From JBOFDK01 sp051646925 (GTDB lineage: Bacteria > Bacillota > Clostridia > Lachnospirales > Cellulosilyticaceae), in NCBI GenBank assembly GCA_051646925.1, contig JBOFDK010000093.1, positions 1-16,484 on the forward strand: DNA of 16,484 nt, given 5' to 3'. Made by a program: the position numbers and the translations under genes. Position 1 is the stretch's first letter; the number at the start of each line of letters is the position of its first letter. Shown in pieces: positions 6,493-13,887 of this stretch. A model generated the notes under the pieces. The model saw nothing but the letters and a program-made list of their open reading frames with translations. It did no database searches and was not told where the DNA came from.

Positions 6493-8053
6493 AAGGATAA
6501 TTGCATTATTTTTAAGTACTATGATTATAAGTACAACTCTATTTGCTACAACAACATCAGATATAGATGTAGCACGTTCTAATAAATTGTTTGTTGCGCT
6601 TAGAGATTTTTGCGAAAAGTATGATTATGAAATTAAATGGAACGATGCAAAAAAAATAGCGACAATAAAAAATGAAAAAAATATCGAAATCGATGTTCAA
6701 GCTCTTATAAAAGAAGATAAGGCATATATAGAAAATAATCGTGTATTTATTGATAAGGTAGTGCTAGATGCAGTATTTGAAATAAACGATGTAGAAAAAG
6801 ATGAAATGACATATGAACAACGCGCAGTTAAAATAGCAGAGCATCTGAAAAATGCTGAATATCAAGAAGTATGCGACATGATGGATGATAATATGCTAGC
6901 TATAATTACACCAAGCATATTGAAACAAAGCTATGAAACTGTTGCAATAAATATAGGTGAAATTAAAGACATTAAAGTGGATAAAACGATTGATGTAGGC
7001 GAATATAAGCAAGTAGATGTACGCATGACAACTGAGTTAGCACAACTAAAAATAACTTTAGTATTTAATCAGTTACAAAAATTATCTGGACTTCAGTTAG
7101 GGTTTTATGCAATGGATGCGGTATTACCTAAGCATGCAGTAGAAAAAGAAATGAGTGTGACTAGTGGTAAGTATACTATGCCAGCTACACTTACGTTGCC
7201 AAAACAAGAAGGTGATTTTCCAGTTGTAGTTTTAGTTCATGGTTCAGGCCCAAATGACCAAGATGAAACAATTGGTGGTGTTAAAGTATTTCGCGATATA
7301 GCATATTTTTTGGCGGAAAAAGGTATAGCGACATTAAGATATGATAAAAGAACATACACATACATTAAAGAATATAATGAAAATCCTGCAATATTTGATT
7401 TTGCAGAAGAAGTTTTAGAAGATGCACAGTCAGCTGTTGAATTAATGAAAGTAACACCTCAAATTGATAAAGATAAAATATTTGTATTAGGTCATAGTTT
7501 GGGCGGAATGAGTGTACCTATGTTAAATAAGCTGATGTCAGGTGTTAGTGGGTATATAATGATGGCTGCGCCAGCTAGGCCGTTAGAAGATCTTGTATAT
7601 GAACAAATAGATTATTTGACAGGTGTTCAAGGCATGTCAGAGACCGAAAAAACAATGTATATGGAACTTATCAATAAACAAATACAAGTAGTTAAGACTA
7701 TTACAAAAGAAACTGAAATACAGGAAGTAGGATTAGCGGGGATTAATAACAAAATGTGGGCAGATTTTAATGCATATAATCAAGTGGAGGATGCAAAATC
7801 TATAGATGTTCCGCTACTAATAGTTCAAGGTGGACGTGATTACCAAGTGACTATGGAAGATTATGAAATATGGCAAGAAATGTTGAATAATAAGGAAAAT
7901 GTTACATTTAGAGCATATGATGATTTAAATCATTTGTTTGTTACAGGAGCTGGAAAAAGTATACCAAATGAATATTATACCCCAGCGCAAGTTTCTGAAA
8001 CGTTTTTGTTAGAACTTACGCAGTGGATTCTTAATAAAGGGCTTGAAAAATAA
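6479..8053 (+). CDS. Secreted alpha/beta hydrolase with stalk-like and DUF3887-like N-terminal domains
   Basis: This is an exported 524-residue protein with a signal peptide (KRIIALFLSTMIISTTLFA, cleavage near residue 23). Residues about 30-105 resemble a copper-amine-oxidase N-terminal stalk domain (LRDFCEKYDYEIKWNDAKKIATI). Residues about 110-212 resemble DUF3887, and from about 225 comes an alpha/beta hydrolase. The hydrolase shows VLVHGSGPNDQDE (252-264, oxyanion region), the nucleophile elbow GHSLGG with Ser340, a likely acid Asp454 in GGRDYQV and His485 in LNHLF. It is probably an esterase or acyl-peptide hydrolase acting outside the cell; the substrate is unknown. The ATG at 6479 lies inside the end of the EFR1-type gene, with AGGGATGG just before it. 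No link in function between the two is evident. Its last codons carry the -35 element of the smpB promoter. Confidence 0.85.
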   Translation: MKVCKRIIALFLSTMIISTTLFATTTSDIDVARSNKLFVALRDFCEKYDYEIKWNDAKKIATIKNEKNIEIDVQALIKEDKAYIENNRVFIDKVVLDAVFEINDVEKDEMTYEQRAVKIAEHLKNAEYQEVCDMMDDNMLAIITPSILKQSYETVAINIGEIKDIKVDKTIDVGEYKQVDVRMTTELAQLKITLVFNQLQKLSGLQLGFYAMDAVLPKHAVEKEMSVTSGKYTMPATLTLPKQEGDFPVVVLVHGSGPNDQDETIGGVKVFRDIAYFLAEKGIATLRYDKRTYTYIKEYNENPAIFDFAEEVLEDAQSAVELMKVTPQIDKDKIFVLGHSLGGMSVPMLNKLMSGVSGYIMMAAPARPLEDLVYEQIDYLTGVQGMSETEKTMYMELINKQIQVVKTITKETEIQEVGLAGINNKMWADFNAYNQVEDAKSIDVPLLIVQGGRDYQVTMEDYEIWQEMLNNKENVTFRAYDDLNHLFVTGAGKSIPNEYYTPAQVSETFLLELTQWILNKGLEK

Positions 8054-8070
8054 AAAGGTTATGTTATAAT
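8043..8070 (+). promoter_or_regulatory. Promoter of smpB-ssrA, overlapping the hydrolase stop
   Basis: TTGAAA (8043-8048) and a perfect TATAAT (8065-8070) are 16 bases apart. The -35 element lies within the last codons of the upstream hydrolase. The predicted start near 8077 leaves a short leader to the smpB ATG at 8105. I found no convincing separate promoter directly before ssrA, so this one may serve both genes. Confidence 0.75.
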
Positions 8071-8104
8071 GAAACAAGCACAAGCCTAGAGAGGGGATAG
8101 TAAC

Positions 8105-8581
8105 ATGGCAAAAAATAAAGATGGTTATAAACTGATTGCTCAGAATAAAAAAGCATACCATGACTATTTCATTGAAGAGGTTTATGAAGCTGGAATCGTC
8201 TTAGTCGGTACAGAAGTAAAATCGATTAGAGGCGGAAGTGGCTCCATAAAAGAAAGCTTTGTTCGTATCAAAGATGGTGAAGCGTTTATTCATAATATGC
8301 ATATCAATCCGTACGATAAAGGTAATATCTTCAACAAAGAGCCACTGCGTATACGTAAGCTCCTTCTCCACAAAAAAGAAATTAACAACTTAGTCGGTGA
8401 AATTTCTACTCAAGGTATGACAATTGTGCCACTCAAGGTATATATTAAAGGAAGTTTGGTTAAAATGGAAATTGGCCTAGCACGTGGTAAAAAACTACAT
8501 GATAAGCGTCATGACATTGCAAAAAAAGATGCGCAGCGTAATATGCACCGCGCTCTTAAAGATCGTAACAACGAATCTTAA
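8105..8581 (+). CDS. smpB: SsrA-binding protein SmpB
   Basis: SmpB binds the tRNA-like part of tmRNA, stands in for the missing anticodon arm and delivers tmRNA to stalled ribosomes. The 158-residue protein is of normal length. It shows the family motifs IAQNKKAYHDYFIEE, the glycine-rich GIVLVGTEVKSIRGG and FVRIKDGEAFIHNMHI, then the RKLLLHKKEI segment. The basic C-terminal tail (ARGKKLHDKRHDIAKKDAQR) is the part that sits in the decoding centre. GAGAGGGG lies about 8 bases before the ATG. Codon use here includes more CGT and ATC than in neighbouring genes, which fits a well-expressed housekeeping gene. ssrA begins only 39 bases after the stop, so protein and RNA partner are adjacent and may share a transcript. 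Confidence 0.97.
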   Translation: MAKNKDGYKLIAQNKKAYHDYFIEEVYEAGIVLVGTEVKSIRGGSGSIKESFVRIKDGEAFIHNMHINPYDKGNIFNKEPLRIRKLLLHKKEINNLVGEISTQGMTIVPLKVYIKGSLVKMEIGLARGKKLHDKRHDIAKKDAQRNMHRALKDRNNES

Positions 8582-8620
8582 TGCCAAATATGCCTTTGCT
8601 AGTATCACCCTAAATTATTA

Positions 8621-8964
8621 GGGGGTGCACTGGCTTCGACGGGGGTCACATCCACTGGGGCAGCCATCCGTAGCCGCCGGGACTACGTTAAAAACTGGCA
8701 CTTTAATTTAAACGCAGAAAATAATTTTGCAATAGCAGCGTAAGCTGCTAGTCTCCTCTAGCTAACCCGCAGGCTAGAACGAGGCTCCGACTAAGCGGGG
8801 AACGTCTAGGGTTAAGCTTTGTCCCCTAGTTGTACTTATGAAGCTACTGAAACCTAGAGCCTGTCATTAGGCGCTAGACAGAGGGAATGTAAAAATAATG
8901 AATATGATGGTAGAGACCACGATGTATGGGCTTTCGGACAGGGGTTCGATTCCCCTCACCTCCA
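8621..8964 (+). ncRNA. ssrA: Transfer-messenger RNA (tmRNA, SsrA)
   Basis: tmRNA rescues stalled ribosomes and tags the unfinished protein for degradation. The mature 5' end is GGGGGTG (8621-8627), which pairs over 7 bp (one G-U) with CACCTCC (8957-8963); A8964 is the discriminator. The 5' domain has CTGGCTTCGACGGGGGTC, and the T arm is AGGGG-TTCGATT-CCCCT (8940-8956). The CCA end is not encoded (TGA follows), so it must be added after processing. The tag frame starts at GCA 8714 and reads AENNFAIAA, stopping at TAA 8741-8743. Pseudoknot-like complementary stretches fill 8760-8900 (for example CCGCAGGCTAG and CTAAGCGGGG). The tag ends IAA rather than the common LAA. The 3' end doubles as an integration site. 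Confidence 0.97.
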
Positions 8965-8966
8965 TG
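8955..8966 (+). repeat. attL-like copy of the ssrA integration site
   Basis: CTCACCTCCATG covers the 3' acceptor strand of tmRNA, its discriminator base and two bases beyond. An identical 12-base copy lies at 11740-11751. Allowing three mismatches the match grows to 16 of 19 positions, starting at GAT in the T arm. Integrases often recombine at the 3' end of ssrA and leave such a repeat. Confidence 0.72.
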
Positions 8967-8970
8967 AACT

Positions 8971-9009
8971 AAACCCTCGAACTTAGGAAACTAGGTTCGG
9001 GGGTTTTGG
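8971..9009 (+). terminator. Terminator directly after ssrA
   Basis: A 16-bp stem pairs 8971-8986 with 8991-9006, with two G-U wobbles, and is capped by a GAAA tetraloop (8987-8990). The 3' arm ends in TTTT at 9004-9007. It begins six bases after the tmRNA 3' end. If the ssrA island call is right, this hairpin came with the element. Confidence 0.85.
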
Positions 9010-9141
9010 AGTTTTACAGATAATTACTTAAATTGGAAAACTAGAGATAAATTGACTAATCCTTGTGAAATAGAGTGAAAGAGTGTGTATGAGAGTTTTA
9101 AAATACTACTAGCTTAATGGGTTGAATAAAGGGGGAAATAT

Positions 9142-11430
9142 ATGAGCAATACTTTGAAATTTAATAAACTCCAGTATAAGGGAGTGTTTTGTTCAGAATT
9201 TGAAGATTTTAATAAGAATAATGTATTAAGCTTTGGAAAAAATATCTCTGTTTTATATGGACCTAATGGTACTGGTAAAACAAGTCTTAGTAAAACTTTA
9301 AGTATAGAGAATGCTGATGAAAATATTTATTTTGAGGTTGAATATAATTCTCAAAAGGTTAATTCTACAAATGAGGTATTTCATGTAATTAGTGATCAAA
9401 ATAGTAGAAATATAATCAAGGGGACCGCTAAGGACTATCTAATTGGAGATGAAATTGAAAGAGAAGAGACCTTATTAAAAGAAATTGAAAATTATTTTAA
9501 CCAATTAGTTGACTCTTTAAGAAAGGATTTAAAAGACCACTTTAATATTTCAACTAAAACTAGCAAGGTAATAGATTCAATAGATAGTCAAGATGTTAAA
9601 AACATGGTTATAAAGTTTGCTAATAAACAATTTAAAAGTACTGGTATAGATAAAGAATTATATATTTGTACGGTTGAAAATTTACAATTAGGATTTTCCT
9701 CTTTTGATAGGGAAACAGATGTATATAAGTTTATAATTAACAATTATAAAGATATTAAATCAATAGTCCATAAAATAAAGCAGTTAGACATAACCCGTAT
9801 AGTTGCGAATACAAAGATAAAAGAAATAGAGGAAAATGATGAAGCTATAAAAATGCTCAATAAATTTTCTTATAAAGATGAATGTATAGTATGTGATAAT
9901 AAAGATTATGATAAAGTAACTTTACTCAGAAAAAAGACTGCTAATAAAGCTAAGGTCGAACAAGAATTAGACCAGCATACTAAAGATATCTTAAATGGTA
10001 TAATTAAGCTTACTAGAGAGTATGGAAATGATCCGTTAGATATTGAAAATATTTTCTTAGAAGCTATTAAGACAGGTGATACTCAAAATATAGTCACATT
10101 AAAAAACACTTTAGAACTATATTTACAAAATATAGGACAGGCAATATCTAATTTAGTGAAGTCAAGTTTAGATACTGAGATATTATCCAAATATGAAGAG
10201 TATAGGGCACTGCTTAATTCACAAATTAAAATATCAGAAGAAGACTTACTTTACCTTAAAGAAGTAATTGGAGAGAATATTGGTAGGGATATTGATATAA
10301 GTAGAGATACAAATAATAGACTTAAAATTACACTAGGGGGTGCTGAATTTTTAACTAAAGATCGAAATGATTTAGGTCTTAGTACTGGTCAGCAAAACTT
10401 TATTTCATTATCTTTTGAGTTATTAAAAGCTAAAAAATCAACAAAACCATATATTGTTCTAGATGATCCAATATCTAGTTTTGATTCAATATATAAAAAT
10501 AAAATAGCTTTTTGTATAGTTAAATTCTTAGAAGGTCGAAAACAAATAATATTAACACATAATACTGAACTTATAAAGTTACTAGAGTTCCAATCACAAA
10601 ATAGCTTTGAACTCTATATGCTTAATAATACTGAAGGTGGAGAAAATGGATTTATACAAGTAAATAAAGATGAAAAAAACCTTTTGGTACAATTAAATAC
10701 ACTATTAGACTTATTTAGAGGTGATATTTTATCTTATATTAAACAAGATGATGATGGAACTAATAAGCAGAGATTTTTAATGTCAATGATTCCTTTTATG
10801 AGAGGCTATGCAAATATTATCGGAAATAAGCTTGTCTATAAAGAACTTTGTAAAGTAATGCATGGGTATGAGAGTAAATATGTAGATATAGGTAGAATAT
10901 ACAATACATTGTTTAACAATAATACTGAAAGTGATGATATAAAGTTTGAAAATATTAAAGTTACTATTGAAGATATTTTAAACATTGATTTAGAGAATAG
11001 CGAAATAATAGATAGTTCAATGTATCCTCTATTAAATAAATCTTTGTATCATACATTAAACTATTTATTTTTACGATTAAAAGTGGAACGAGAGTTATGT
11101 CTGCTTGAGAACAATAAGGTTTTAAATTTAATACAAGAAAAGAAAGAACGCAGGGGAAATAAATATACAGGTGAAACAACGCAAAATATAATAGATGCTG
11201 TTTTTCCTAGAACAGATTCTGCAAAAATAAAAGAAAGAGTATTCTTTACATCTAGAAAGACTCTTTTAAATGAGTTTAATCATTTTGAAGGCAATATGAA
11301 TATTTTTCAACCTGCAATAGATATTACTGATAAAGCATTATTGAATGAAAAAACTTCAATCCTAGAAATGCTTGAAAGGATAGCTACGCCAATAAATAGA
11401 ACAAGTGATGAAGTGGGGGGATTGATGTAG
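9142..11430 (+). CDS. PrrC/RloC-like ABC ATPase, probable phage-defence RNase
   Basis: This 762-residue cytoplasmic protein is a split ABC-type ATPase of the AAA_13/PrrC-RloC kind. Walker A is GPNGTGKT (40-47), the signature is LSTGQQ (413-418), Walker B is YIVLDD followed by PISSFD (437-448), and the switch histidine is H473 in LTHN. A CxxC pair (C248, C251) sits between helical stretches in the middle, as in the zinc-hook region of RloC. The last 270 residues hold R645-x3-E649 and a later H714 in LLNEFNHFEG. That order resembles the Arg-Glu-His triad of PrrC-family anticodon nucleases, so tRNA cleavage on infection is a reasonable guess. The start has AAAGGGGG (9128-9135) upstream of the ATG. 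No partner gene (restriction-modification, HNH, Toprim) lies beside it. The ATPase call is firm; the nuclease role is inferred. Confidence 0.75.
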   Translation: MSNTLKFNKLQYKGVFCSEFEDFNKNNVLSFGKNISVLYGPNGTGKTSLSKTLSIENADENIYFEVEYNSQKVNSTNEVFHVISDQNSRNIIKGTAKDYLIGDEIEREETLLKEIENYFNQLVDSLRKDLKDHFNISTKTSKVIDSIDSQDVKNMVIKFANKQFKSTGIDKELYICTVENLQLGFSSFDRETDVYKFIINNYKDIKSIVHKIKQLDITRIVANTKIKEIEENDEAIKMLNKFSYKDECIVCDNKDYDKVTLLRKKTANKAKVEQELDQHTKDILNGIIKLTREYGNDPLDIENIFLEAIKTGDTQNIVTLKNTLELYLQNIGQAISNLVKSSLDTEILSKYEEYRALLNSQIKISEEDLLYLKEVIGENIGRDIDISRDTNNRLKITLGGAEFLTKDRNDLGLSTGQQNFISLSFELLKAKKSTKPYIVLDDPISSFDSIYKNKIAFCIVKFLEGRKQIILTHNTELIKLLEFQSQNSFELYMLNNTEGGENGFIQVNKDEKNLLVQLNTLLDLFRGDILSYIKQDDDGTNKQRFLMSMIPFMRGYANIIGNKLVYKELCKVMHGYESKYVDIGRIYNTLFNNNTESDDIKFENIKVTIEDILNIDLENSEIIDSSMYPLLNKSLYHTLNYLFLRLKVERELCLLENNKVLNLIQEKKERRGNKYTGETTQNIIDAVFPRTDSAKIKERVFFTSRKTLLNEFNHFEGNMNIFQPAIDITDKALLNEKTSILEMLERIATPINRTSDEVGGLM

Positions 11431-11739
11431 TTATATCCTTTAAAGTTGAATTAGGAACAAAATACTGTAGATTCTACTTTATACATGATTTCTATAATCT
11501 CCAAGAGGTATCTTGTTGCAACTGAAGTAAGTAGGACAAGGTGTCAGTCATTAATGATAAGTAAGTTTATCTTCTTGTATTGCTTTATGAGATTTTAATT
11601 AAAAAGTGTAAGGCTATATTCTCTTTCGATTTAGATACCAAATTAAGTCCTAACAATATCTCTATAAAAATATCAAGATTCAAGCTATCTTAGCAGACTA
11701 GGTACAGTTATCAGATATTGAGAAAATCAGGAGATGCGA
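11431..11739 (+). other. Non-coding end of the island
   Basis: About 310 bases between the ATPase gene and the outer repeat hold no supported gene. The longest open frame on the + strand (ATG 11485 to 11598, 37 codons) has no ribosome binding site and no recognisable content. I looked for a recombinase remnant in several frames on both strands and saw none. No clear terminator follows the ATPase gene here. Confidence 0.5.
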
Positions 11740-11751
11740 CTCACCTCCATG
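11740..11751 (+). repeat. attR-like copy of the ssrA 3' end
   Basis: CTCACCTCCATG repeats 8955-8966 exactly. Nothing upstream here resembles the rest of tmRNA, so it is a short duplicate and not a second gene. The position right before a terminator hairpin supports the view that the chromosome resumes at this point. Confidence 0.72.
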
Positions 11752-11754
11752 GTT

Positions 11755-11804
11755 ATAACCCACAAATTTCTGACAATTCAGTTAGAGATTTGTGGGTTAT
11801 TTTA
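11755..11804 (+). terminator. Strong terminator after the outer repeat, probably ancestral to ssrA
   Basis: A 17-bp stem pairs 11755-11771 (ATAACCCACAAATTTCT) with 11784-11800, with one G-U wobble and a 12-base loop, ending in a short T tract (11800-11803). No gene ends just upstream of it. Its distance from the repeat resembles the distance from ssrA to the hairpin at 8971, so before integration it probably ended ssrA. Today it may end the ATPase transcript. Confidence 0.8.
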
Positions 11805-11932
11805 GTTTGTTAATGCATAAGTAAGGCTAAAATTAAAAATGTAAGTAGATTAGTGCATTTTTACTAAGTACGGGGATATAGAGAAAATAGTGATTTAAGA
11901 GTAGAATGCCTATACCACCAAACGTATTACTA

Positions 11933-11966
11933 AATATGTATTCCGCCTTTTAGCGGTTCACATATT
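11933..11966. repeat. Interrupted inverted repeat upstream of the transglutaminase-like gene
   Basis: AATATGT (11933-11939) pairs with ACATATT (11960-11966) and CCGC (11943-11946) with GCGG (11953-11956), separated by a 3x3 internal loop and closed by a 6-base loop. No T tract follows, so it is not a terminator. It lies about 100 bases before the next start codon and could be an operator or an mRNA leader hairpin. The rest of 11805-12063 shows nothing else I can call; no good promoter pair was found. Confidence 0.5.
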
Positions 11967-12063
11967 CTCAATTAAAAAAATTATTTTAAAAACTTTCAAC
12001 TACCTACTAATTGTAAAGTGGTGTACAATAATACATATAAATACTTATAATGGAGGTTCACCT

Positions 12064-13830
12064 ATGAAAAAAACATACCGTCTACTAATGCTAATATTTG
12101 TGATGAATACAATTATGATAGTAAATTCTTTTGCAAGTAACCAACAGATGGCAATCTATGTAGATAACGAAAAAGTCATTTTTACAGAAGCAACAGGATA
12201 TCCTTTTGTTGATCAAACAGGAAATACCTTGATGCCTCTAAGAAGTGTATTAGAAAAAATGGGGGCAACAGTTCAGTGGCAAAATAATGCTGCATATATA
12301 ACAAAAGACAGCCAAGTTGTAGAAGTCCCATTAGGCTACAAATATATACTACACAATAATAATAAAGTAGCTAGTTCCACAAGCGCAGTTATGAAAAATA
12401 GTAAACTTTATATCCCTCTTCGTGCCGTTGTAACAGCATTAGGCGGAGATATTAACCTTACTGATAATAGTACCATTCGAATTTCAACAAAGACTTCATC
12501 AAATACAGAAAATTTTGAGAATATATCAATTTCAAGTGAAGTTAAGGACCTACAAAAAAATATTCGAACTAAAGAACAAGCTATATCCTACGTGGATCAG
12601 ACCTTTGATAGCCTATGGAAATCGTATCACCTGTGGCAAGGTAGTAATAGTAATACAGCAGTATTCAGATCAGGTCCAGAGATACTCAATCAGATTCAGA
12701 AAGGGGAAGCTGGAAGAAGTGATATGGCAACACTAGTAGCATATTTACTTAGTGATGATTATGAAACTGGCACACTTTATGGATTTGCCTTTGCAACTGA
12801 TGGCAGTCTCTATTCTATCAAGGCTGTTACCTATATTAATATAGATGGAAAATATCATATTTTTGATCCAGTTGTGGGTCTAAAAACTGACAAGCCTTCT
12901 CAAAAGGGGGTATATTTTAAGGATATGGTTGTAGATTCATTAGATAAATTTAGTGACTATATTAAGATGGATATAGACCAAAGTAGAGAGATCTCACAAG
13001 TTTACGCTGTAGAAGGTGGGCAAGGTATACGTTTTACAGTAGATACAGCTAAACTATTTGTTGAAATCGATGAACCTTCGGCTAAACTTATCTATTCTAA
13101 TACTAATCTTGCAGACAACATATTTGACCATATAAAAGCCGAAAACATTTATCAGTATAAATTACCTCAAATGCTAGATGGACTTACCTTAACACCTGAG
13201 TCAGCGAAAGGACTAGTTGGTAAATCTCCAGAATACATTAAAGATAAAGTACAAACAGCAGGTGACCTACTTCTCTATATGTTGGCATCACGTACACTTT
13301 TAGAGAATGGAGATCAGCAAATTTTTGCAGACGGCTATGAATGGCACTACAACCGTACTGCCAAAGAAGTACTCTCTATGAAAAAAGGTAATTGTGGAAG
13401 TACTGCCAACTTGGCTAAATATTTATTGGGCGACGATTATGAAGAAGTAGGATTCATCCTTCATTCTTACTATCCAGGAGAAGGTGGTGGACACGTCTAC
13501 AACTATATCAAGTATAATAACAAATATTATATCATTGACTTTAGCTCTTATTTATTCGATAACTACAGTGTATCCGAAGAGTTTAATGTTATTGCGCTTG
13601 ATACACTCCAAGAATATGGGGCAAGATGGAATGAATGCTTCAATGGACTTGCTGCTATTGTAGCTCATGATTCACCAGGTACACATCTACCTAATGTATG
13701 GTCAGGAAATACCTATTACCTTCCAGAAGGTGCGACTTTTGAAGTTATTATGGAGACACTTGACAATGGATATGTTGTTAAAACCATGCCGATGCCAACA
13801 GAAGTGCCAGATTGGCGTAAACCGCAATAA
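12064..13830 (+). CDS. Exported protein with stalk domain and two transglutaminase-like domains, one degenerate
   Basis: The 588-residue product has a signal peptide (LLMLIFVMNTIMIVNSFA, cleavage near 24). Residues about 28-142 are a copper-amine-oxidase-type stalk domain (AIYVDNEKVIF, TLMPLRSVLEKMGATVQW, LYIPLRAVVTALGGDI). The C-terminal half carries a transglutaminase-like protease fold with a full triad: Cys444 in GNCGSTANL, His477 in GGGHVYNYI and Asp492 in YYIIDFSS. Residues about 205-272 line up with it (KGEAGRSDMATLVAYLLSDD against KGNCGSTANLAKYLLGDD) but have Ala216 for the Cys and Lys253 for the His, keeping Asp268. So the protein contains an active and a probably inactive copy. A role in cell-wall or secreted peptide processing is possible but not shown. 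GGAGG (12052-12056) precedes the ATG by 7 bases. The gene stands alone, with a terminator at 13888. Confidence 0.85.
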   Translation: MKKTYRLLMLIFVMNTIMIVNSFASNQQMAIYVDNEKVIFTEATGYPFVDQTGNTLMPLRSVLEKMGATVQWQNNAAYITKDSQVVEVPLGYKYILHNNNKVASSTSAVMKNSKLYIPLRAVVTALGGDINLTDNSTIRISTKTSSNTENFENISISSEVKDLQKNIRTKEQAISYVDQTFDSLWKSYHLWQGSNSNTAVFRSGPEILNQIQKGEAGRSDMATLVAYLLSDDYETGTLYGFAFATDGSLYSIKAVTYINIDGKYHIFDPVVGLKTDKPSQKGVYFKDMVVDSLDKFSDYIKMDIDQSREISQVYAVEGGQGIRFTVDTAKLFVEIDEPSAKLIYSNTNLADNIFDHIKAENIYQYKLPQMLDGLTLTPESAKGLVGKSPEYIKDKVQTAGDLLLYMLASRTLLENGDQQIFADGYEWHYNRTAKEVLSMKKGNCGSTANLAKYLLGDDYEEVGFILHSYYPGEGGGHVYNYIKYNNKYYIIDFSSYLFDNYSVSEEFNVIALDTLQEYGARWNECFNGLAAIVAHDSPGTHLPNVWSGNTYYLPEGATFEVIMETLDNGYVVKTMPMPTEVPDWRKPQ

Positions 13831-13852
13831 TAAAATTTTCCGCAAGCCAAGG

Positions 13853-13869
13853 ATATGCATCTTGCATAT
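13853..13869. repeat. Perfect 7-bp inverted repeat after the transglutaminase-like gene
   Basis: ATATGCA (13853-13859) and TGCATAT (13863-13869) form a perfect hairpin with a 3-base loop TCT. No T tract follows. It sits 22 bases after the stop codon and 18 bases before the true terminator, and may protect the mRNA end or bind a protein. Confidence 0.5.
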
Positions 13870-13887
13870 GTCTAGTCGGATTAAATA

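Larger units (their letters stand above)
8955..11751 (+). mobile_element. Small genomic island integrated in ssrA, single-gene cargo
   Basis: The segment is bounded by identical 12-base direct repeats of the ssrA 3' end, about 2.8 kb apart. It brings its own hairpin terminator next to ssrA (8971-9009) and one long gene, an ABC ATPase of a type known from phage defence. The outer copy of the repeat is followed after only 3 bases by another terminator, which is where the original ssrA terminator would be expected. No integrase, excisionase or transposase is visible, so the element is either a decayed remnant or was moved by an integrase supplied from elsewhere. The repeat is short, so chance cannot be fully excluded, but position, content and flanking hairpins all agree. 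Confidence 0.65.

Noticed and set aside
8596..8620. Possible dedicated promoter just before ssrA (TTGCTA and TAAATT)
   Set aside because: The spacing is only 9 bases and the boxes are weak. Co-transcription with smpB followed by processing is at least as likely.
10964..11179. 71-codon minus-strand frame within the ATPase gene
   Set aside because: It is a shadow of the coding strand with no start signal.
10500..11430. Canonical HEPN R-x4-6-H motif in the C-terminal part of the ATPase
   Set aside because: No match with that spacing is seen; the nearest is R705 with H714, nine residues apart. The R-x3-E ... H arrangement is the better reading.
11485..11598. 37-codon frame at the end of the island, considered as an integrase remnant
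   Set aside because: It has no ribosome binding site and none of the recombinase catalytic motifs (Arg, His-x-x-Arg, Tyr).
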